Source of the DNA: JACPHD01 sp964526325
GTDB taxonomy: Bacteria > Patescibacteriota > Patescibacteriia > Patescibacteriales > GWC2-42-12
NCBI GenBank assembly: GCA_964526325.1
Contig: CAZGKM010000002.1
Coordinates: forward strand, 17,043 to 81,042
DNA length: 64,000 nucleotides
Direction of reading: 5' to 3'
Each line of letters opens with the position of its first letter. Position 1 is the first letter of the stretch. Below are positions 16,980 through 24,900 of this stretch, one piece after another. Below the pieces are notes generated by a model. The model was not told where the DNA came from and ran no database searches. It saw nothing but the letters and a program-made list of their open reading frames with translations. A program made the position numbers and the translations under genes.

Positions 16980-17088
16980 AAAAAATGACAAATGACTAAT
17001 TTCCAATGTCAAATAAAATTCAAAACGTAAATATTAAAATAAAATTATATTTACATTTGCCATTTGACATGGGAAATTTGTCATTATT
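16980..17088. repeat. Dispersed TGACAAAT palindromic intergenic repeat, copy 2
   Basis: Between the 550-residue membrane protein and rsmI. AAATGACAAATGACTAATTT on the left pairs imperfectly with AAATTTGTCATT on the right. The right arm GGAAATTTGTCATT is identical to copies 1 and 3. It adds spurious codons upstream of rsmI. Confidence 0.8.
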
Positions 17089-17089
17089 C

Positions 17090-18742
17090 TTACATGATTT
17101 CTTCCTTCCTCTCTTTCACGTATTTGGTCCATTCTTCGGCGATATCGACAAAAATTTTAAACGGCGCTTCAATAATAAAATCCAAAATGAAAACGAAAAA
17201 ATTGATGCGGGAAAATTTTTCATTAAGCCATTTGCCAACTTCAATTATCGGCACATAGAAAAAATCCGTAATAAAGGAAAAGATGTTTTCCCGGCTCTCG
17301 ACAATATACATTTCGCGCGCCACCTTCCTGATTCTTAAACTAAAAAAGCTGACTAAGGTTAAAAAGAAAAGGAAAATTATAATACTGACAAAATTAAAAT
17401 GAATTCTATCCAAAAGATAAATTACCAGCCCGAAAGTTATAAAAAAAGTAATAGTATAAATCGCGGTAAAAGTGGCGCTAACGCCTTGGCCGCGCTTTGA
17501 CGGCTGCCTTAATACTATCGGTTCTTTACGCTCTTTTTCTTTAAATACTATTTCTTCAACGCCTTGGACAATTTTTTGAGTGTTGACTTCCGACGGCGTC
17601 CTGGTGCAAAGCACTATTAAAAATAATAACAGGGGCGGAAAAGTTATATTTATGGCCAAAGAATTATAATTTAATATCTCGCCCATCCAAATTGTAACCG
17701 GCACTTCAAGTATAAAGGCTAAAACCATTTTGGTTAAAAATATATAAATAATGCTTCTGACCGCGGCTCGGCGTAATTTTATCTTGGCTTCATGATACCT
17801 TTTTTGCGTAAACTTTTTAACTAAACGAGGAAAAGCTTTGGGATCGTTTTTAAAACTTTCGTAAACTCCCACCGGATCATCGCTTACCACGTCATTTAAA
17901 ATCGTAAAATAAACCGCGTAGCGATTAACGATTTTATTTAACTGCGCGATTAGCGGATGATTCATCTGCGCGTCGATTTCCGACTTCATGGCTTCCAAGC
18001 GGTTGGCTAAATATTGTATTTCTTTATCAGTAGCTTTAGACCAATTGGCATTATAATATTTAAGCAATAAAAACTCCAGCATGTCGTTGTCGAATTTCAT
18101 AAAAATCCGATTGATGCTAAGATATATTTGAATTTCTCTGTCCGGTTGGTAAGTTGAGCCGTCCGGCAATGCGATGTGTTCGGACAATAATTCGTAGATA
18201 TTGCCAATAGCGGTTTGCATAACCGGATTAACATCTAATTTTTCTTCAATTTCCGCCGCCGCTAAAGTAAAAATCCAGCGGCCGATTTTATTTCTGGTTT
18301 TTTCATCGGCGATCCCCGGCAAGCCTAAAGTTCTTAAGCTTAAATATTTTTTTATAACAATGGCCGTTTCGCTAATCTTAGTTTCCGGTAATTTATTATT
18401 CGGCAAATAACCGGCTCTAATTAATTCAAGCAGTAAATTTTTAGCGACCTCCTCGGCATTAATAGCTTTTAACGAACCTTCTATTACGACTTGTCTCTTT
18501 AAATTTCTTAAAATAGAATTTTTTCTTAATAAATATTCCTCTTTATAATCAACCGAATTACGAATTTTTTCATAATAAAAAGCCAGCCGGGAAATCAACT
18601 CGGAAACTTTTATTTTTGGCATATCATTATCTTCTTCTGGCTTGTTCTTTTCGCGGTAGATTACTTGAAATAATTTTTTAGCGCTTTCATTGGGAGTAAA
18701 AATCACTTCTTCTTTCTTTGAAATAGTTGGATTTAAAGGCAT
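17090..18742 (-). CDS. Conserved-looking membrane protein of unknown function (550 aa)
   Basis: I do not recognise a named family. The first 330 residues are soluble and helical, with many charged residues and regular spacing of leucines (for example KVSELISRLAFYYEKIR and EEVAKNLLLELIRAGYLP). The last 220 residues hold about four hydrophobic segments, near residues 330-352, 362-382, 425-445 and 450-470, followed by an amphipathic C-terminus rich in Phe and Trp (KWLNEKFSRINFFVFILDF). This is a soluble N-terminal domain attached to a multi-span membrane domain. It is alone between a repeat on one side and a probable terminator at 18825-18855 on the other. Similar architecture occurs in other Patescibacteria as hypothetical proteins, from memory. 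Confidence 0.7.
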   Translation of the reverse strand: MPLNPTISKKEEVIFTPNESAKKLFQVIYREKNKPEEDNDMPKIKVSELISRLAFYYEKIRNSVDYKEEYLLRKNSILRNLKRQVVIEGSLKAINAEEVAKNLLLELIRAGYLPNNKLPETKISETAIVIKKYLSLRTLGLPGIADEKTRNKIGRWIFTLAAAEIEEKLDVNPVMQTAIGNIYELLSEHIALPDGSTYQPDREIQIYLSINRIFMKFDNDMLEFLLLKYYNANWSKATDKEIQYLANRLEAMKSEIDAQMNHPLIAQLNKIVNRYAVYFTILNDVVSDDPVGVYESFKNDPKAFPRLVKKFTQKRYHEAKIKLRRAAVRSIIYIFLTKMVLAFILEVPVTIWMGEILNYNSLAINITFPPLLLFLIVLCTRTPSEVNTQKIVQGVEEIVFKEKERKEPIVLRQPSKRGQGVSATFTAIYTITFFITFGLVIYLLDRIHFNFVSIIIFLFFLTLVSFFSLRIRKVAREMYIVESRENIFSFITDFFYVPIIEVGKWLNEKFSRINFFVFILDFIIEAPFKIFVDIAEEWTKYVKERKEEIM

Positions 18743-18824
18743 ATTATTTATCTACAAATTTATTCTATGGCTAATAACTATAATATATAATAGCATTTAT
18801 CACCTGAAAAATCAATCTAAACAA

Positions 18825-18856
18825 AAATTAAAGCGGGATAATTTTCCCGCCTTAAT
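18825..18856 (-). terminator. Probable rho-independent terminator
   Basis: On the minus strand AAGGCGGGA, a short AT loop and TCCCGCTT form a hairpin followed by TAATTTTTG. It ends the ybeY-dgkA-small membrane protein unit before the 550-residue membrane protein gene. Confidence 0.65.
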
Positions 18857-18878
18857 GGTTGGTTATTTAACTGTTTTG

Positions 18879-19106
18879 TTAAAATTTAAAATGCTTTTCG
18901 ATTTCTTTTTTTACCCACCAGGCCTTATAGGCCAGATAAAAAAACATATAAGCAACGATTATAACCAAAAGACCTATAATAAGCCTTAGAAAAAAATCCG
19001 TCCAAACGATTAAAATTGCGGACATAATTAAAATTAAACCGGACACGACAAAATGAATAACCACGCCGTTTGCTGCCATCTTGATTTTTTTAAATAAATT
19101 TTGCAT
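18879..19106 (-). CDS. Small two-span membrane protein (75 aa)
   Basis: Two hydrophobic stretches, about residues 14-36 and 40-64, follow a basic start (MQNLFKKIKMAANG), and the C-terminus is charged (KKEIEKHFKF). No family motif is visible. It is 41 bases downstream of the diacylglycerol-kinase-type gene, in the same direction and before a terminator, so it is probably the last gene of the ybeY operon. The good codon pattern and clean start favour a real gene. The function is unknown. Confidence 0.65.
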   Translation of the reverse strand: MQNLFKKIKMAANGVVIHFVVSGLILIMSAILIVWTDFFLRLIIGLLVIIVAYMFFYLAYKAWWVKKEIEKHFKF

Positions 19107-19147
19107 AAATTTTAAAAATACATTTTAGAGAATATATTTATAAGAAA

Positions 19148-19522
19148 TTATTTATTAAGTAATAAGTCTAAAAAATAAGGAAAAAATATAATTGCGCCGG
19201 TGATAATCGCCGCTAAAGACGCCAACAACACTCCGGCCGCCATAATATCTTTAATTTCTTTGACATAAGTATTAATCCTGGGCTTTAAAACATCGGTGAT
19301 GCGTTCTACCGCGCTGTTGGCAATCTCCGCCACTAATACCAGACATACTACTAGCGTTAAAATCGCCCATTCAATCCGGTTAATGGAAAAATAAAAACCT
19401 AAAATTAAAACAGCCAAGCTGGCGAAAGTTTGAATTTTTAAATTTTGTTCTTCGCGAAAAGTTTTAAATAATCCCTTATAAGCGTAGCCGAAACTTTTAA
19501 ACAATCTGGTTATTTTTATCAT
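19148..19522 (-). CDS. dgkA: DgkA-type diacylglycerol/undecaprenol kinase
   Basis: A 124-residue membrane kinase of the prokaryotic DgkA family, which in Gram-positive-type bacteria mostly phosphorylates undecaprenol to feed peptidoglycan carrier lipid. Motifs are an N-terminal FRSFGYAYKGL-like stretch (SFGYAYKGLFKTFREEQN), then the active-site EIANSAVERITDVLKP (near residues 66-81) and VKEIKDIMAAGVLLAS. Three transmembrane helices are predicted. Its start overlaps the ybeY stop by 4 bases. The ybeY-dgkA order is widespread in Firmicutes and Patescibacteria and supports both calls. Confidence 0.9.
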   Translation of the reverse strand: MIKITRLFKSFGYAYKGLFKTFREEQNLKIQTFASLAVLILGFYFSINRIEWAILTLVVCLVLVAEIANSAVERITDVLKPRINTYVKEIKDIMAAGVLLASLAAIITGAIIFFPYFLDLLLNK

Positions 19523-19995
19523 AAATATTTTTTTATAAATTTCTCCCCGATTTTTATCATTTCCTCCCGATCTTTTTCCGTTTCATCGTTATAACCCAAT
19601 AGATGCAATAGGCCATGCACCAAGATAAAAATCATTTCTTTTTTTGCGCTGTTATTAAAACGGGCGGCTTGCCTTTTAATTTGGCTATAATCAATGATAA
19701 TTTCTCCGAAATAATCGCCATCGCCGGCTTGCCCAATTAAATCGCCCTCGGCGCTATTTAACGGGGAGAATGACAGAACGTCGGTTGCTTTGCTTAAGCC
19801 GCGATAAGTAAGATTTAATTTTTTCATTTCAGCATCGTCAACAAAGGCTAAAGAAATTTCCTTATTTTTATTTATTTTATAAACTCTGGCAAAAATTTTA
19901 ATAACATTTTCCGCCAATTTTAAATCAATTTTATCATCAGTCTGATTATTAATTCCGATTTTCACCCCGTTAGAATTTTTATTTTGTTCTTTCAT
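19519..19995 (-). CDS. ybeY: Endoribonuclease YbeY
   Basis: A zinc-dependent rRNA maturation and quality-control nuclease. The metal-site motif is FILVHGLLHLLGYNDETEKDREEM near the C-terminus, written here in part: HGLLHLLGY gives two histidine ligands. The third, normally the His of GYDH, is replaced by Asp (GYND), so the third ligand would be carboxylate. Other family marks are LTYRGLSKATDVLSFS and GEIIIDYSQI. I use the ATG at 19995; the GTG three bases upstream is also in frame. Codons 8-11 (SNGV) derive from the AACGGGG half of a palindromic element that spans the start codon, like that of the LCP gene. The end overlaps dgkA. Confidence 0.93.
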   Translation of the reverse strand: MKEQNKNSNGVKIGINNQTDDKIDLKLAENVIKIFARVYKINKNKEISLAFVDDAEMKKLNLTYRGLSKATDVLSFSPLNSAEGDLIGQAGDGDYFGEIIIDYSQIKRQAARFNNSAKKEMIFILVHGLLHLLGYNDETEKDREEMIKIGEKFIKKYL

Positions 19996-20035
19996 CACAT
20001 TAATATTTTATTTTAATAAATTTCAACGGGGTTCA
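19963..20035 (-). promoter_or_regulatory. CCCCGTT/AACGGGG inverted-repeat element spanning the ybeY start
   Basis: In the ybeY direction: AACCCCGTTGAAATTT, about 45 bases containing the start codon, then ATTCTAACGGGGTG inside codons 7-12. The arms can pair over at least 7 G/C-rich base pairs. The same arrangement, with the same TCTAACGGGGTG coding segment, is found at 40343-40415. It is either a start-site-masking RNA hairpin or a mobile repeat that brought in the start region. Confidence 0.5.
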
Positions 20036-20045
20036 TATCAGATTC

Positions 20046-21077
20046 TTAATCTTTTAAATTAAACGATTTAACCATCATCTGAAAAATATTAAAATATTCC
20101 AAAACGTTTCCGCCGCCAGGATTATAAGTTAAGCTGAATATATAATTTTGTTTATTATCGATTAAATATATATTTAAACCATCAGGGCTTTTAATGCCCA
20201 GCCAATTAGAACCGCTTACCCTATCCGCATCACTAATAGTTAAAACTCCAAGCTGTTCAATGTACCACTGATCAAGCATCTGCTTATCAACATTAGGCTG
20301 GACTATAACCTGCACAAACTGATTATCGTCTGTTTTAAACATTAATGAATCGTCTCCGCCGTTTATGCTGGTTTGCCAGGCGGAGGGATAAAGCAAGCCA
20401 TAAGCAAAAGTTTTATTCTCATAAAGAGAAATATTGGAATTAGCGGTTAATTCTCCCGCGCCGGCCGGATTATATAAATTAATAAGTTCGGAGCCGTCCA
20501 AATAACCATCGCCGTCGGTATCGGGCGTAGTTGAACTGGTGTTTAGAAGAATCTCTTCAATATCTGTTAAGCCGTCATTATCGCCATCCGTACCAACGCG
20601 TAAACTAAGCTCTGCTGTTCCCGGGCCAATCTCGACAGTGGTAGTAGCTATGGTTGTTGTTGCGATTTCATCGTCAAGAAGTAAAGTTGTTGGCTGGGTA
20701 CCGGTAGCGGTTGCGGTTATGGTGCTAGGAGCTTCGGATTTTTGTTCAACTTTTTCTTCTATCTGATTACTCTGCTCTGGCTGATTATTTTCCGTAATTA
20801 AAGACGGTTCTTGGGTTATTACTACGGTAGGCTTTCTAAATAAAAAATAATATATTGCCGCTGAAGCTACCAATAAGATTACCGCTCCACCGATAATTAT
20901 TATTAAACCTGTAGTTTTAGCGCTATCCTGTTTAACCGGCTGATTACGAAAAGTGTCCGGCATAACATGAATAGCTATTTTATCGTCTTTAATCTGCTCC
21001 TTTTGCTCCGGCTCGGTAACTTTTTCTTTGATTTCTTTCAACTCTTCAGGCTTGTTTTTTTTGAAAAAATTAAACAT
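20046..21077 (-). CDS. Membrane-anchored thrombospondin type 3 repeat protein (343 aa)
   Basis: A single transmembrane anchor (about residues 56-80) follows a charged cytoplasmic tail of 55 residues, so most of the chain is extracellular. After a low-complexity Thr/Ala/Glu linker come calcium-binding thrombospondin type 3 repeats, GTDGDNDGLTDIEEI and TPDTDGDGYLDGSELINLYNP (residues 162-200). The last 130 residues contain FAYGLLYPSAWQTS and resemble the PsbP-like domain common in CPR lipoproteins. It lies 47 bases downstream of a second protein of the same architecture. It is probably a surface or cell-wall-associated protein. The ligand is unknown. Confidence 0.8.
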   Translation of the reverse strand: MFNFFKKNKPEELKEIKEKVTEPEQKEQIKDDKIAIHVMPDTFRNQPVKQDSAKTTGLIIIIGGAVILLVASAAIYYFLFRKPTVVITQEPSLITENNQPEQSNQIEEKVEQKSEAPSTITATATGTQPTTLLLDDEIATTTIATTTVEIGPGTAELSLRVGTDGDNDGLTDIEEILLNTSSTTPDTDGDGYLDGSELINLYNPAGAGELTANSNISLYENKTFAYGLLYPSAWQTSINGGDDSLMFKTDDNQFVQVIVQPNVDKQMLDQWYIEQLGVLTISDADRVSGSNWLGIKSPDGLNIYLIDNKQNYIFSLTYNPGGGNVLEYFNIFQMMVKSFNLKD

Positions 21078-21124
21078 ATTATATTAAATAACCCCAACGC
21101 GAGCGAATAGGGCGTTTGATTAAT

Positions 21125-21811
21125 TTATTCTTTTATTTCATACAGCTTCCCCTGACCATTAGGATTAAAATTATTTTTAATTTCTTCTCCATCATTAAAA
21201 CCGTCTCCGTCAGTATCCGCCTTTAAAGGATCCGTTAAATACACTTTTACTTCTTCGCGGTCAGTCAATCCGTCATGATCGGTGTCAGGATCGTTTGGAT
21301 TAATGCCAAGCCCAACCTCTTCTTCGTCGGATAAGCCGTCCTGGTCGCTGTCGACCGGCTGAATAACCTCAGGCTGAATCGGCTGATTAATAACATTATT
21401 ATTTTCTACCGGCTCCGGAATTTCCGGAGTAACCGGAACTTCTGGCGCAATTTGATTATTATTAATTTCTTCTTTAATCTCATTATTAACCGCCGCTGCA
21501 TCCCTATTCATCAGCCTATAGCCAAAATAACCGCCGCCAATCAGAATAACCAAACCGACCAATATAAAACCGGCAATCAAGCCTTTGTTTTTTAGCCAGC
21601 TGTCATCTGGCGGTATAACCGTCCCTATTGTCGGTGAAGAATTATTTTCTTTTGGTCTAAGCACTTCGGGCTTAACGATCTTATCCACCTCGGAAAAAAT
21701 GTCTTCGGTTTTAGGCGGCAAAGTCTTCGCCACGAGATCTGGCCGAGGGACGCCGGTCGGTTGAGCGTCGCTCCCCGACATAGCATTCTGATTATCTAAT
21801 TCGTCAAACAT
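21125..21811 (-). CDS. Membrane-anchored thrombospondin type 3 repeat protein (228 aa)
   Basis: A proline-rich cytoplasmic N-terminus of 75 residues, one transmembrane helix (77-99), a proline/glutamate/asparagine linker, and then three acidic repeats near residues 150-220: DSDQDGLSDEEEVGLGINP, DTDHDGLTDREEVKVYLTDP and DTDGDGFNDGEEI. Each carries the D-x-D-x-D-G calcium-binding pattern of thrombospondin type 3 domains. Nothing follows the repeats, so this may be a minimal calcium-dependent adhesive or structural tip. It is paralogous in layout to the downstream 343-residue protein and probably cotranscribed with it. Confidence 0.8.
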   Translation of the reverse strand: MFDELDNQNAMSGSDAQPTGVPRPDLVAKTLPPKTEDIFSEVDKIVKPEVLRPKENNSSPTIGTVIPPDDSWLKNKGLIAGFILVGLVILIGGGYFGYRLMNRDAAAVNNEIKEEINNNQIAPEVPVTPEIPEPVENNNVINQPIQPEVIQPVDSDQDGLSDEEEVGLGINPNDPDTDHDGLTDREEVKVYLTDPLKADTDGDGFNDGEEIKNNFNPNGQGKLYEIKE

Positions 21812-21820
21812 AAAATTATT

Positions 21821-21990
21821 TAAGGGACTATCACCGAATGCTCTTTCGAGTATAAATTTTCATAATTTTGAAAAAATTTTTTATAAAATTTTAGAAACGA
21901 TATAAACTATATCGTCGAATAAATTTTATATAAAAATTTACCGAAATTTGGAAATTTAGGCCGAATACGGCATTCGGCGATAGTCCCTAA
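21821..21990. mobile_element. MITE-like palindromic element, best copy
   Basis: Bounded by a 21-base terminal inverted repeat with two mismatches: TAAGGGACTATCACCGAATGC at 21821-21841, and its complement at 21970-21990 (given here only as GCATTCGGCGATAGTCCC plus flanks). The interior is AT-rich and itself palindromic, with CGATATAAACTATATCG at the centre. No coding potential is seen. A diverged copy lies at 1210-1345. Confidence 0.65.
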
Positions 21991-21997
21991 TTATAAA

Positions 21998-24900
21998 TTA
22001 TAATATTGTTAAATTAATTTCCTCCGACTTATCGCTTTCGTTAGCCTTAAGGTCTAAAGATGAAACCGCGAAATAATATGTAACTCCGGCGCTTAAATTA
22101 TTTATGGTAATTTCGCATTGTCCGGTTGCAGCCGAGCACTTATTTTTTTCAAGATTAACCGATGCGCCTAAAGAACCGCTCTCGGCGCCGAAATAAATTT
22201 TATAAATTGCCGTATCGTCCGTATTGGCTTGCCAAGTAATTACCGCTTTGCCGGCGCCGGCCGTACCGGCTAAATTTTGCGGAATCTGCGGCGGCCAAAC
22301 ATCCGCCGGAATAAAATTAGTTTCATTGGAATAGCTGCTCTCGGCGCCGCTTTTGTATTTAGCCGTAACCGCGAAATAATATTTAACGCCATTGGTTAGA
22401 TTGCTTATAACAACCGGGTTGGCGATTGTACCAGGATCGGCAACCGAAATCGACTGGCTATAGCCGCCTGATTTAGTGCCGTAATAAACCAAATATTTAT
22501 CGAAAATTTGTCCGGTGGGTACAGAAATAGCCTGCCAAGTCAAACCGGCTTTACCGCCTTGCTTAATCGTATCATTAGTCGTAGTGGCTAAATTTGATGC
22601 GATATCCGGCGTATCTTCTCTGAAAAAATAAAACTCTTTTATAATATTCTGCTCGGCTGAAGAACCGCGGATTACGGCCTTGTCACTTAAAATAGGCGGG
22701 AAATCGTCGGCCGTTCCGGCTTCCCCGGTATCACGGCAATAATATAATTCAAAATTAGTGCCCGAACAACCACCGGCTACGGTAGTGCAATTACTTGACG
22801 CATCGCGCCACGGCTCCCAACTGCCATCATCTTTAAACGGCGGCCAAGGATTAGCGCATAAAAAGACATAAACATCCGCAGCATTTTCTTTAAATTGACC
22901 AACGGTTGATATCTTGCCAACCGCATCCTGCGTAATGGTAGTTTTGACATGAAGCAAGGTATTAGCTTCCTTGACGTTTTGAGCAACCAGCGTTTGAACA
23001 GGATTGTCATCAAGAGCATTTTCTCCATTTATAAACTTAGCTACCGACTTATCGTCTATCAACCAATCCCAGCGCCAGTTATAAACATTTTCAATCGGCA
23101 TGACCGGCTGAGTGGGCGAAAAATATGCCGTAGCGCGGAAAACTTTATCAACATCTCTTATGGTATCATAAGCGGCATTAGCCGAATCGTCATCGGCCGG
23201 ATCGTTCACTACGGTATTAAATAAATAACCCGACGGATTAATGGCGACATAATTAACAAAACAAACTCCTTTGTTATCCGCCGTTTCCGCTTTAGTGGTG
23301 AACGACCAAATTTTTCCTTTAAAATTTACGCCGTTAAAAATTTCTTCATCGGTAGTTTTTAAGCCTATGCCCGACTGGCTTAAAACTCCGTTGTTCATAG
23401 CGTCAGAAACATCGGAGTCGCCTTTAATTATAACATAATATTTTCGATTTGCCTCTAAAATTTTCTGCAGCCTAAATTCCAATACGGTTGTTTCATTGGC
23501 TTGAATATAACCCTTGACCATCCCCGGAACAGCGCAAAAATTTCCTGCCATAGCTTGGGCTTGATTAATAAAAAATTTATTGAATATCGGTAGGCCGGCC
23601 AACCAGTTGGTTAATTTAACAAACAGTCCCGGCTTATAAATCGCGGTTAAATATTTAGTATTGGCCGGGCATTGGTCAGAGCCATATTCGCCGGCCACGA
23701 TAATATTACCGTTAAAAGTGTCGGTCCTCATGGGCTGATCAAAAGTAACTTTTACCAGGCTGTTGCGGCAAACATCAACGGCTCCGGCGGCCGGTACGGT
23801 TTCAATCACGTTCGGCCTGGCATGGCAGCAGGTATCGTTGCCGCAACCAACAGAATTAGCATCTCCGCATTCGCTGTCTTGACTGCAACCGCAGCAAAGC
23901 CCGCGCTTATCGCCGCTGCAAGGCGCTTGGTTGGGTTTGCAAATTAAGGAGGAGTTCAAGCTTGCGCAGCTATCTAGCGCCGCGAAAGGATCGCAACAGC
24001 AAGTACCGCAATTTGAAGGCACCGGACCGGTACCATCCTCGTTTAAACAAGCAAAGCCGACGCATTTATTGATATCGCAACTTTGCGTTGTCATGGCGCT
24101 CTCAAAGCAAGTATTGCCGAATTGCGCGGCAGGCTTACATTTATTATCACATTCGGCTAAAGTAGCGTAACTCGGCGAACTGGAGGAAGCGACGGCTATA
24201 TTGGAGCAGCTGCCGGCGCCGCATTCATAATAAGCGCAATAATTATAGGCCGGAAGGCCGGTGGCATATGGCGCTTCCCCGCCGCGGCAAGCATTTTTAT
24301 TTTTAGCATCAACACAGCAAGTACCCACGCCTAAACCGCTGCATGTAGCCGCGCTGCTAATCTGAGCGCAGTCTTGGCAAACGCCGCTCGGATTAGCGCT
24401 GTCAATCAAGCAAAATTTACCGCTGGTACCGCTACAATTGCATGCTTCGTTATGTTCTATTTGAGTCGTGCCAACGCCGGCGCAGCCGGAACAACGGCCG
24501 TAAGTATTGGTATTGGCGGTTATATCACTGCCACATTTACCTTCGCATTTTAAAGGCGAGCAGCAATCTTCGCCGTCATGGCCGATGCGGCAGCAGCATT
24601 CGCAGCTGGCACTGTCGCTTTTTGTGCATTTATTATCACTGCCGCAAATTGAACCGATAGGACAAAGGCTTTGTTCAACCGCGCAGATACCGACAATCGC
24701 GCCGGACGTTTCCTTTATGCATTTAAAGCCGGTATCGCAAGCCGAACAGGTTGTATTATTTTCCATGCAGCGTCCGCCGAAAATACTCGTCCACCCGCTG
24801 GGACAAGAGGTGCTAATCGTTATAATCCATCTATTTTCTCCGCCATAAGCCAGACAACTGGCCGTGGAAGTTGCGGCAATATCGCTAAGCGTATAATTAA

